Shown: positions 8,511 to 15,850 of the stretch, one piece after another | Numbering within the stretch: the stretch's first letter is position 1 | Layout of the letters: each line of letters opens with the position of its first letter | Made by a program: the position numbers and the translations under genes | Notes under the pieces: generated by a model | Database searches by the model: none | What the model was told of the DNA's origin: nothing | What the model saw: only the letters and a program-made list of their open reading frames with translations | NCBI GenBank assembly: GCA_006844665.1 | Contig: SPJP01000019.1 | Location: 1 to 35,735 of the forward strand | Reading direction: 5' to 3' | DNA from: Paracoccaceae bacterium | GTDB lineage: Bacteria; Pseudomonadota; Alphaproteobacteria; Rhodobacterales; Rhodobacteraceae | DNA length: 35,735 nt

Positions 8511-9853
8511 TCAACCTGATCCGCCATGGCCTGATGTTCGGCAATTTGTTCCCGGTTTCCAGCCCCGCGCTGGTGGAACGCTATAACCGTGCGCTAAAGC
8601 ATTTGACGGGCTATGAGACAAAGCTAACCGATTTCCACGTCGATATCTCAGGCTTCGCGCCCGAGGTCGCGGACGAACTGGGCGATCCGCTTTATCTGAA
8701 CCCCAACGGCGTGAACCGAAAATATATCCTGCTCAGCACGCAGCAAAAAACGGCCCCTTTGCTGGACGCAAAATTCTCGACATCTCGCGGGATTCTGCGG
8801 CGTTTTATTGATGAAAACGAAGACGCGCTTTTCGCGCTGACCACCAAGGATGCCGTGGCGGGCGAGCTTATGAACTCGGTTTACGAGGTCACAGACCCCA
8901 CCCGTTTGCTGGACATTGGCGCCGTCACTATTGCGGGCGATACCGCTGGCGGTCAGGTGGCCGACGCACGGGTTTTGGAAGACAAGATCAAACGCTTTCG
9001 TAGCGATGAGGACGCGTGGTTTAACGATGTTCTGATCGCGGAAATGATTTCGCTTGCGCAATCCACCGGCGATATTACTCGCAACCCGATCTCGCTAGAC
9101 CATATGCGTTTTGAGCCTGGCAATTTCTGGACGGCCCATTTTGGCGGGATCTATCTGTTTCCCCATGTCGCCAAACCCGGTGCGATCTGTGCGGTGGCCA
9201 AGGCGGACCTGCCCCTTCCCAAGGTGATGAGCTTGCAAGACCGCAACGCGATTGCGTTGTTTTTGCAAGATAACGAACTGGCTGAACCCATTGTGCGGGC
9301 GCGCGATGTGGATGCAGCCCCGATCATCCGCCAAAAGATGGATTTCGTGCTGGTCGATGCCGCCGCCACCCTGGGCGAGAACCTGAAAAACGTCACCCGT
9401 CGCGATCTGCGCCATTTGGCCCAACGCCTTGGGTCGGCCTTGCCTGCGGAATTTCAGGGCCTTGCGGATCTGTACCGCTGGGTTGAAGACAACGGGCCCT
9501 GGCCGTCGATCCCGGCGACCCATCCCGCCTATTTCTACGCCTTGCGCGCCCGTCCGGGGCCAAACCGCGATTTGGTTAACATGCTGCTGGCGGAGCTTTG
9601 CCCCCTGGACGTCCGGCAATTGTTCATCTGCCACAAGGATCTGTTCTACCGCACCTACGCCACCTGGAGCGCCGAGAAAAAATCTTACGTAGCCGAATTT
9701 CTTGCGGCAGAGTATGCAACAGACAAAGCAGGCACGCGCCTTGCGCTGTTCGGCAGCGAGGCATCCATGGAAGAAGAGCCTGAGGACGAAACCGGCGATG
9801 ATCTGATCGCGCGGGTGGGGCCTTGGGGGGCTATTGGAAGGGCACGGACATGA
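8507..9853 (+). CDS. Uncharacterised protein translationally coupled to the AAA+ ATPase (448 aa)
   Basis: The ATG overlaps the ATPase stop by 4 bases, and its own stop overlaps the next ATG the same way, so it is coupled on both sides. The N-terminus MINLIRHGLMFGNLFPV is moderately hydrophobic but does not read as a cleavable signal. The rest is soluble, with a Glu-rich acidic patch near the end (MEEEPEDETGDD, about residues 422-433). Segments such as NFWTAHFGGIYLFPHVAKPGA look like a globular core. It may be one of the alphaproteobacterial conserved domains of unknown function. I cannot assign a family name or an activity. Conservation of stoichiometry with the ATPase is suggested by the coupling. 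Confidence 0.87.
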   Translation: MINLIRHGLMFGNLFPVSSPALVERYNRALKHLTGYETKLTDFHVDISGFAPEVADELGDPLYLNPNGVNRKYILLSTQQKTAPLLDAKFSTSRGILRRFIDENEDALFALTTKDAVAGELMNSVYEVTDPTRLLDIGAVTIAGDTAGGQVADARVLEDKIKRFRSDEDAWFNDVLIAEMISLAQSTGDITRNPISLDHMRFEPGNFWTAHFGGIYLFPHVAKPGAICAVAKADLPLPKVMSLQDRNAIALFLQDNELAEPIVRARDVDAAPIIRQKMDFVLVDAAATLGENLKNVTRRDLRHLAQRLGSALPAEFQGLADLYRWVEDNGPWPSIPATHPAYFYALRARPGPNRDLVNMLLAELCPLDVRQLFICHKDLFYRTYATWSAEKKSYVAEFLAAEYATDKAGTRLALFGSEASMEEEPEDETGDDLIARVGPWGAIGRART

Positions 9854-10119
9854 TTGCAGTACTGCGACTGATCTTTTTGGTGTTTTTGGTGCAAACCGCG
9901 CTGTTCATCATTATCTCGGTTGTTCAAAGATGGAACGCGCGCCAGCGTGCTTGGGCGGAATACGAAGCGCTCGACAATCCGTCCGAGGATTGGGACAGTT
10001 ATCTGGATCGCGAAATGCTGGAATATCACAGCTCTTTGCGCAAGAAGCTGATCTGGTCCGTCTATATTCTGCCTGGGGCCGTTATCGTGCTGCTGATCTA
10101 TTTTGTGAATTTCGCCTGA
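9850..10119 (+). CDS. Small membrane protein of the AAA+ cluster (89 aa)
   Basis: Hairpin-like membrane protein: helix about residues 3-24, a charged and helical cytosolic or periplasmic loop of about 43 residues (containing EALDNPSEDWDSYLDREM), and a second helix about 68-88. The ATG at 9850 is chosen because it overlaps the preceding stop as ATGA. A longer reading from 9823 would overlap 31 bases of a neighbour and lacks support. It lies 13 bases before the next gene. It is the second small two-helix protein in this operon and not obviously similar in sequence to the first. Confidence 0.78.
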   Translation: MIAVLRLIFLVFLVQTALFIIISVVQRWNARQRAWAEYEALDNPSEDWDSYLDREMLEYHSSLRKKLIWSVYILPGAVIVLLIYFVNFA

Positions 10120-10132
10120 AGGGGCCTGTTTG

Positions 10133-10786
10133 ATGCGCTATGTAAAGTTGGTTTTTTGGCTGGTGATCCTGTCGGTTGTGGCCGGTTTTCTGCACTATAC
10201 TCTGCCGCAACGTGACATCGTCCGTGTTGTCGGAACCGAAGTGCGCCGGGTTGATTTCGGCGCGAACTCGCTGTTCTGGGCCGGTGCGGATACAGGCCAA
10301 GACGCAGCAACGATCAACCGCGACGTGCGCTTCATCAATGCTGTGCGCGCCAATGGCCGAGTGATTGTCTACCGCAACGAAGACACAGGCTGGGGATGGC
10401 CGCCCTATTTCAAGCTGGATTCCAGTAATCTACAAACCGAAGCCGCAGATTTGGTCAGCACTCAGGCCGACCCGCGCTGGGTTATTGTCACCCATTACGG
10501 CTGGCGGAACGAGTTTCTGTCGATCTTCCCCAACGCAGTCGGTGTGCGCCAAGTCGACAGCCCCGATGTCCGGCTGATCCCTTATTTCAACATCATTGTG
10601 CTGATCTCGCTGGCGCTGTTTGTGTGGTGGGTCTGGCGACTGTGGGCCCGGTTTCATGAACGCCGGATCGAGCCTATTGTCGACAATGTCTCGATCGCGA
10701 TTGATCACGCGGACCGCCGCGCAGACAGTCTGCGCGAACGGTTTCTGGCGTGGCTTGGTACCTGGCGGGGCAAGCCGCGGGTTTAG
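10133..10786 (+). CDS. DUF1523-like membrane protein
   Basis: A 217-residue protein with a membrane helix at about 5-23, a soluble domain at about 25-148 and a second helix at about 150-170, followed by a basic/acidic cytosolic tail. The soluble domain carries segments I associate with the DUF1523 family of alphaproteobacteria: HYTLPQRDIVRVVGTEV, DVRFINAVR, VYRNEDTGWGWPPYFK and VTHYGWR. The ATG at 10133 has AAGGGG 8 bases upstream; a TTG directly before it is in frame but less likely. With the soluble domain between two helices, it probably faces the periplasm. It is the last gene of the plus-strand cluster, and its stop overlaps that of the convergent minus-strand gene. Function is unknown; the family assignment is from memory of its signature. 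Confidence 0.85.
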   Translation: MRYVKLVFWLVILSVVAGFLHYTLPQRDIVRVVGTEVRRVDFGANSLFWAGADTGQDAATINRDVRFINAVRANGRVIVYRNEDTGWGWPPYFKLDSSNLQTEAADLVSTQADPRWVIVTHYGWRNEFLSIFPNAVGVRQVDSPDVRLIPYFNIIVLISLALFVWWVWRLWARFHERRIEPIVDNVSIAIDHADRRADSLRERFLAWLGTWRGKPRV

Positions 10787-11304
10787 TTTGCGGCCTCGTT
10801 GGCTAACATTTCGCGGTAAGTATAGGACTGCCTGATCGGACCAGTGGCGCCGGGCCGGAACTTCGGGTCTTTGGCAAGACAGCCAATCCCGCAAATCTGG
10901 CTGACCACCATATCCTCGGTGTCGATATACCATAGACGTCCGCCGGGTGTGGCCAGCCAGCCGTCCACGCCTTCGCTTTCGTCAGCCTCGATATCAGTGA
11001 CCGAGGGAACTTCTGAATACGCATCTACATCAAACCCGGCATGGGTGTGGAAAGACGCGATGACATTCAGATCATCTGGCCATTGCGGTTCGCATTCATC
11101 CCGGCCGCCGCGGATGACCTCGGAAATGGCGAAATTCCCGGCGTCGTCGATGCCCAGATAGCCGCAATATTCCCGGTTGCTTTGAAAGCTGGGGCCTTGG
11201 ATCTGGGCAAATATACCTGTCATAAAGCGCACTTCGGAATTCGACTGCGCGCTGGCGGGGCCTGCCAACGCAACAAGCGCGGCACAAAAGATCATGTGTT
11301 TCAT
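10783..11304 (-). CDS. Secreted DUF4329/JAB-like protein, paralogue 1
   Basis: A 173-residue protein with a Sec signal peptide (MKHMIFCAALVALAGPASA-QS). The mature part has a JAMM-like signature: SFHTH (His86, His88), then Ser101 and Asp104 in SEVPSVTD, with an upstream Glu in REYCGYL as possible catalytic acid. Four Cys (47, 71, 138, 142) are shared with the neighbour and could form two disulfides in the periplasm. GWLATPGGRLWYID follows, as in DUF4329 domains often found at the ends of RHS proteins. The ATG at 11304 starts exactly at the signal peptide. It lies 67 bases after its paralogue and converges on the DUF1523-like gene. The spacing from His88 to Ser101 (12 residues) is longer than the usual JAMM motif, so peptidase activity is uncertain. 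Confidence 0.85.
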   Translation of the reverse strand: MKHMIFCAALVALAGPASAQSNSEVRFMTGIFAQIQGPSFQSNREYCGYLGIDDAGNFAISEVIRGGRDECEPQWPDDLNVIASFHTHAGFDVDAYSEVPSVTDIEADESEGVDGWLATPGGRLWYIDTEDMVVSQICGIGCLAKDPKFRPGATGPIRQSYTYREMLANEAAN

Positions 11305-11371
11305 AAGGCCAAACTGGCCGCCGGACCGGGGGCTTGGCAAGGATTTTCTGTCGCAGCAGGTAAAGCTGTGC

Positions 11372-11911
11372 TTATTCGGGCCCCATTACAGCGATTAGTT
11401 TGTCCATGGTATAGACATCCGCAACCTTGCCCTGGGCACCGGGACGGAAGATCGGATCTTGCTTTAGACAGCCGATCCCGCATATCTGCCGCGCGATATT
11501 GTTTGGCCCGTCAATAAACCACAGCCTGCCGCCGGGTGTGGCCAGCCATCCTCCAATGCCTTCCCGCGCATCCCCGCGCATGTCCTGAACCGAAGGGATT
11601 TCGGAGTAGTGTTCTTCTGTAAACCCGCCATGGGTATGGAACGAAGACAAGACTTGTCCGTTCTCTGGCCGAGTGGGCGAGCATCCATCCCGAGTGCCGG
11701 GATTGATCGTTCCCGTTGTAATCTTGCCCGAAGGCAGCTGGACCATATAGCCGCAATATTCCCTGCTTTGCGCGAAAGAGGGGCCTTGGATCCGGTTCAT
11801 CAAATGCACGGCGAACTTCCGCTCTTTCGCGGATTGGGCTACGGCCGCAGGCGGGCTGGCAAAGCAAAAGCACGTCAGCGCAATGATTAAAAAAGCCAGC
11901 TTACTCTCCAT
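11372..11911 (-). CDS. Secreted DUF4329/JAB-like protein, paralogue 2
   Basis: A 179-residue tandem paralogue of the gene downstream. Signal peptide is about residues 1-26 (hydrophobic core then AAVAQS). It shares REYCGYM, SSFHTHGGF (His92, His94), SEIPSVQD (Ser107, Asp110), GWLATPGGRLWFID and ICGIGC with four matching Cys (53, 77, 144, 148). The ATG at 11911 lies inside the last codons of the aldehyde dehydrogenase gene (11-base overlap), implying translational coupling. A longer frame would add an uncharged-to-basic leader that hides the signal peptide, so the shorter start is preferred. Whether it is a peptidase, an inactive relative or an isolated toxin-type domain is not known. No immunity-like partner is evident. 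Confidence 0.84.
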   Translation of the reverse strand: MESKLAFLIIALTCFCFASPPAAVAQSAKERKFAVHLMNRIQGPSFAQSREYCGYMVQLPSGKITTGTINPGTRDGCSPTRPENGQVLSSFHTHGGFTEEHYSEIPSVQDMRGDAREGIGGWLATPGGRLWFIDGPNNIARQICGIGCLKQDPIFRPGAQGKVADVYTMDKLIAVMGPE

Positions 11912-14246
11912 AGGGCACCCATACAGTTTTGACTTCGGTCGCGGCTTGTAGGAACGCGCGGCCTTCGCCATCCGTGCTCATCCAGTCACGGGCTTTGCCG
12001 TTGTTGACCCAGCTGCGCTTTAGGTTCCCAGCGGTTTGCGCCTCGATCACGCCGCTTAGGTCGGTGGAAGAAAAGCTCCAGACTGCGTCCAGTTCCAGAT
12101 GGCTGGCTAAGGTTGGAGCCAGCTCGGCATGGGATCCGGTCACGATATTCACGACACCCGCTGGCACGTCGGAGGTTTCAAGCACCTGGTACAAATCCGT
12201 GGCCGCCAAGGGGAACGGTTCGGACGGGGCCAGAACGATGGGGTTGCCCATGGCGAGTGCGGGGCCGATCAATGATACCGCCCCTAGCAAAGGCACGTCA
12301 TCTGGCGCAAGAGCTCCGATCAGGCCAACTGGTCCGTTGATCGCCAGGGCCAAACCGCGCAAGGGTACACCCTTGGCCGCCCCGTCATATTTGTCGGCCC
12401 AGGCGGCGTAGCTGAACAGGCGACTTATGCTGGCGTCAACCTCGGCCACCCCGGACTTGCCGGTCATATCGCTTAGACGTTTCGCAAATGCATCGACCCG
12501 GGCGGATAGGTTTTCGGCGATGTAGTACAGGATCTGCGCCCGCAGGTGCCCGGTGGTCTTGGCCCAGCTGCGGGCCTTTGCTGCGGCTTCGACCGCATTG
12601 CGCAGGTCCTTGCGGCTGCCCTGTCCCACATGGCCCAGCAATTTGCCTTTTGGGCTGACTACGGGGCGCGAATATCCACTGTCGGGCCGGGCCTGCTTGC
12701 CCCCGACATACATTTTCGCTGTGCGGTCCAGCGGGTCAGCCGGGGAGGGCGCGTCAGCAGAATAGCCAGTGATCTGGGCCAGGGGTTTGGGGGTGGCCTT
12801 CGGCTTGGTATAGGCGCGCAGCCCTTCCCATCCGCCTTCGCGCCCAAACCCGCTTTCGCGTACCCCGCCAAAGCCCGCGGCGGCGTCAAACAGATTGGTG
12901 GCATTCACCCACACGATCCCGGACACAAGCTTTGGAGCCATATCCAGCGCCAGATTGATATTCTCGCTCCAGACACTCGCGGCCAGCCCGTAGCGGGTTT
13001 GGTTGGCGATTTGCACCGCCTCGGCCGGGGTGCGGAAAGTGGTCGCCGCCAACACTGGGCCAAAGATTTCTTCCTGCATCAAGTGCGAGGCTGTGCTAAG
13101 TCCAGTGATCAATGTGGGCGGATAGAAGCACCCCTGATCCGGTAGTGGGATCGGCGCGTGATGGGTTTCGCCATCGGTGTTCGCATCGACCATATCGGTT
13201 ATGGTTTTCAGTTGAACAGGGTCCACAATGGCCCCGATGTCTATGCTTTTGTCTATTGGATCACCCGCGCGAAGATTGGACATGCGGGTTTTCAGCTTGG
13301 CGTAAAGGGCATCGGCAATGCCTTCCTGCACGATCAAGCGGGACCCGGCGCAGCACACTTGACCTTGGTTGAACCAGATCGCATCCACCAGCCCTTCCAC
13401 GGCGCTGTCCAGATCGGCATCCTCGAACACGATATAGGGGGATTTGCCGCCCAGCTCTAACGTCAGGGCCTTGCCTGACCCTGCCGTGGCCTCGCGAATT
13501 TTGCGGCCTACCTCGGTGCTGCCGGTAAAGGCGATCTTGTCGATGCCGGGGTGGTCGACAATCGCCGCCCCCGTCGCGCCATCCCCGGTTACAATGTTCA
13601 CCACCCCCTCGGGCAGCCCAGCCTCGGCACAGATTTGCGCGAACAGCAGGGCCGTCAGGGAAGTATATTCCGCAGGTTTCAGCACAACCGTGTTGCCCAT
13701 CGCTAACGCAGGCGCGACCTTCCATGCCAGCATCAACAAGGGAAAGTTCCACGGAATGATCTGGCCACATACGCCAAGGGGGGCGGCGTCGGGCAGCTCG
13801 GCCTCCATCAATTGCGCCATGCCCGCGTGATAGTAGAAATGCCGCTGGACCAAGGGAATGTCGATGTCGCGGCTTTCCCGGATCGGCTTGCCATTGTCCA
13901 AGGTTTCCAGAACCGCGAATAGACGGCTGTGTTTTTGCAGCAAGCGCGCCAGGGCGTATAGGTATCGCGCGCGCTTGTGGCCGCTTAGCTTGGACCAGGG
14001 CCCAAACGCCTTGCGCGCGGCCGCAACGGCGGCGTCCACATCTGCCGCACTGCCTTGGGCGATCATGGCCAGCTCTTGCCCATTGGCGGGGTTCTTGGTG
14101 GCGAACTGCGCTGAACCAGAAACGGCCACCCCACCGATGAAATGCCCAAAGACGCGGTCGTGTTTGTCCAGCCAAGCCATTGCTTCGGCTGCGCTTTCGG
14201 GCGCGGTACCGTAGTCCATCGTTTCGAATATCTCTTGCACAGTCAT
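11901..14246 (-). CDS. Aldehyde dehydrogenase with a second, degenerate ALDH domain
   Basis: A 781-residue cytosolic NAD(P)-dependent aldehyde dehydrogenase. The first domain (about 20-490) is complete: IPWNFPLLM near 164, TGSTEVG near 241, LELGGKSP with Glu264, and GQVC with catalytic Cys298. A second ALDH-like domain starts near residue 510 (YVGGKQARPDSGYSRPV) and ends at the stop. It has NAD-fold similarity (GPVGLIGALAPDD) but no GQxC cysteine, and is shorter than a full domain. The ATG at 14246 has GAGGAT about 9 bases upstream and lies 28 bases after deoC. DeoC releases acetaldehyde, so this enzyme probably oxidises acetaldehyde to acetate. It could also be broad in specificity. Its last codons overlap the secreted DUF4329-like gene. 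Confidence 0.92.
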   Translation of the reverse strand: MTVQEIFETMDYGTAPESAAEAMAWLDKHDRVFGHFIGGVAVSGSAQFATKNPANGQELAMIAQGSAADVDAAVAAARKAFGPWSKLSGHKRARYLYALARLLQKHSRLFAVLETLDNGKPIRESRDIDIPLVQRHFYYHAGMAQLMEAELPDAAPLGVCGQIIPWNFPLLMLAWKVAPALAMGNTVVLKPAEYTSLTALLFAQICAEAGLPEGVVNIVTGDGATGAAIVDHPGIDKIAFTGSTEVGRKIREATAGSGKALTLELGGKSPYIVFEDADLDSAVEGLVDAIWFNQGQVCCAGSRLIVQEGIADALYAKLKTRMSNLRAGDPIDKSIDIGAIVDPVQLKTITDMVDANTDGETHHAPIPLPDQGCFYPPTLITGLSTASHLMQEEIFGPVLAATTFRTPAEAVQIANQTRYGLAASVWSENINLALDMAPKLVSGIVWVNATNLFDAAAGFGGVRESGFGREGGWEGLRAYTKPKATPKPLAQITGYSADAPSPADPLDRTAKMYVGGKQARPDSGYSRPVVSPKGKLLGHVGQGSRKDLRNAVEAAAKARSWAKTTGHLRAQILYYIAENLSARVDAFAKRLSDMTGKSGVAEVDASISRLFSYAAWADKYDGAAKGVPLRGLALAINGPVGLIGALAPDDVPLLGAVSLIGPALAMGNPIVLAPSEPFPLAATDLYQVLETSDVPAGVVNIVTGSHAELAPTLASHLELDAVWSFSSTDLSGVIEAQTAGNLKRSWVNNGKARDWMSTDGEGRAFLQAATEVKTVWVPYGE

Positions 14247-14274
14247 GGGTTTGTGATCCTCAATATCCAGAACG

Positions 14275-15276
14275 TCAGGCCAACGCGTGGCGGTAGCTGG
14301 CGGAATAAGCGCCGGTGACATGGTGTTCCAATTGCCGCTCGATATCGTTCAGCAGCGATGACGCGCCAAAGCGGAACATATCAGGCTGCATCCAGCGCAG
14401 GCCCAGCTCCTCGCGCAGCAAAGTCAGATAGACCAACGCATCCTTGGCTTTGGAAATCCCCCCGGCGGGTTTGTAACCCACGCGGTGCCCGGTGCGGTCG
14501 TGATAGTCGCGAATGGCACGGATCATTGTCAGGCTGACCGGCAACGTCGCGTTAACGCTTTCTTTCCCGGTCGAGGTCTTGATGAAATCCGCCCCGGCCA
14601 TCATGCATATCCGGCTGGCGCGGGCCACATTGCGCAGGCTGCCCAGTTCCCCAGTGGCCAGGATCGCTTTGACATGGGCATCGCCACAGGCCTGGCGGAA
14701 GGCGACCATTTCGTCATACAGCGCCTGCCAATTGCCGCTTAGCACGTGACGGCGAGAGATCACGATATCAATTTCAGACGCGCCGGCTGTGACCGAGGCC
14801 TCAATTTCTTTGATCCGTAAATCCAAAGGCGACAGGCCCGCAGGAAAGCCGGTGGATACGGCGGCCACGGGGATGTTTGACCCGGCCAGCGCCTCAACTG
14901 CGGTTTCGACCATGTCGTGGTAGACGCAGACCGCCCCTGTAGTCAGCCCTTCCATGCCCAACGCATCCATCAGATCGGCGCGCAATGGCTGGCGAGCCTT
15001 GGCGCACAGGCGCTGAACCCGGCCCACGGTGTCGTCCCCCGACAGGGTCGTCAGGTCGATCAGGCTGATCGCTTTGCACAGCCACGCGGCTTGGTTGGCT
15101 TTCTTGACGCTACGCCGTCCAGGCAACGTGGCGGCACGCCGTTCCAAGGCCGAGGTGTTCACCGCAACCGACAATGCCCAATCCAGATCCAGAGGCGCGA
15201 TTGGAATGCGCGCGTCGGTGGTTTGGGGCAGATGCGCGACATCTGCGGTGGTTGGCTTGGAAACAGTACTGTCCAC
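14275..15276 (-). CDS. deoC: Deoxyribose-phosphate aldolase
   Basis: Cleaves 2-deoxy-D-ribose-5-phosphate to glyceraldehyde-3-phosphate and acetaldehyde in deoxynucleoside catabolism. Class I aldolase signatures are clear: FIKTSTGKE with Schiff-base Lys233, VGYKPAGGI with the second active-site Lys269, and EIDIVI around residue 170. At 333 aa it is the long DeoC type, with about 60 extra N-terminal residues and a C-terminal extension relative to the E. coli enzyme. GTG start at 15276 is supported by GGAAAGG 8 bases upstream; no ATG lies nearby in frame. It is followed by the aldehyde dehydrogenase, 28 bases away. Two copies of a TGCGCAA element upstream may be its control region. Confidence 0.95.
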   Translation of the reverse strand: MDSTVSKPTTADVAHLPQTTDARIPIAPLDLDWALSVAVNTSALERRAATLPGRRSVKKANQAAWLCKAISLIDLTTLSGDDTVGRVQRLCAKARQPLRADLMDALGMEGLTTGAVCVYHDMVETAVEALAGSNIPVAAVSTGFPAGLSPLDLRIKEIEASVTAGASEIDIVISRRHVLSGNWQALYDEMVAFRQACGDAHVKAILATGELGSLRNVARASRICMMAGADFIKTSTGKESVNATLPVSLTMIRAIRDYHDRTGHRVGYKPAGGISKAKDALVYLTLLREELGLRWMQPDMFRFGASSLLNDIERQLEHHVTGAYSASYRHALA

Positions 15277-15332
15277 GGATGTCGCCTTTCCGAAATTTGA
15301 CTTTGTAGTAAAACATCACATGCAGGCACGCA

Positions 15333-15354
15333 TTGCGCAAGCATAGCTGCGCAA
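15333..15354. promoter_or_regulatory. TGCGCAA direct repeats upstream of deoC
   Basis: TGCGCAA occurs at 15334-15340 and again at 15348-15354, a 14-base spacing. The first copy extends to the 8-base palindrome TTGCGCAA (15333-15340). They lie about 60-80 bases upstream of the deoC start in a 117-base intergenic gap. This is a plausible operator for a deoxynucleoside-type repressor, but no regulator gene is adjacent and no confident -35/-10 pair was found. Confidence 0.35.
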
Positions 15355-15393
15355 ACTCACCAAACGTCATTTTCAGATTTTTCAGTCCCGAGC

Positions 15394-15741
15394 CTAGTCG
15401 TGAAAGACCGGATCGTCCTTGCCCCAATAGGCAAGCAGGTCAGACGCCATCGCCGTGCGGTTCAGTTCTAGCTCGGTCTGTAGAATATCGACGGCCACCA
15501 AGGATGCCAGACGGTACAGATGTGGGGCTTGAACCCAGCCGGCTGCCAGCATCGTGCTCATGCCTTCAGCGGCCGAAGCCAAAGCCAGCGTCAGTTGCAA
15601 CCCACGGGCCCGGGGAAAGGCGCGGGCCAAGCGAATGACCACTGCGCCGCGATGCTCTGGCGCAGGATTATAGCCTTCAACGACAAAGGCGATCATTCTG
15701 TCTGTTTGGCTATCACCCATAACGGGCGTATCTAGGGTCAC
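15394..15741 (-). CDS. Small hypothetical protein (115 aa)
   Basis: No family recognised. The sequence is Ala/Leu-rich and mostly helical, without a signal peptide or membrane segment strong enough to call (the LTLALASAAEGMSTMLAAG stretch near residues 49-67 is amphipathic). The GTG at 15741 is preferred because of an AAGAAGAG purine run about 9 bases upstream; an ATG at 15720 is an alternative that lacks a ribosome-binding site. It stands alone, 117 bases from deoC and 110 bases from the enolase-superfamily gene, all on the minus strand. Confidence 0.6.
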   Translation of the reverse strand: MTLDTPVMGDSQTDRMIAFVVEGYNPAPEHRGAVVIRLARAFPRARGLQLTLALASAAEGMSTMLAAGWVQAPHLYRLASLVAVDILQTELELNRTAMASDLLAYWGKDDPVFHD

Positions 15742-15850
15742 AGGGCGAAACTCTTCTTAACGGGTTCCGCATTTGTACCTAAAAGTTAACAAAATTGGTA
15801 GCGATTGACTCGGAATTAGTTTCGATTCGGTTAAAGAAAACGAAATATCA

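Noticed and set aside
15742-15850. A-rich gap possibly containing a small RNA or promoter
   Set aside because: No -35/-10 pair with good spacing, hairpin plus T-run, or conserved motif was seen.
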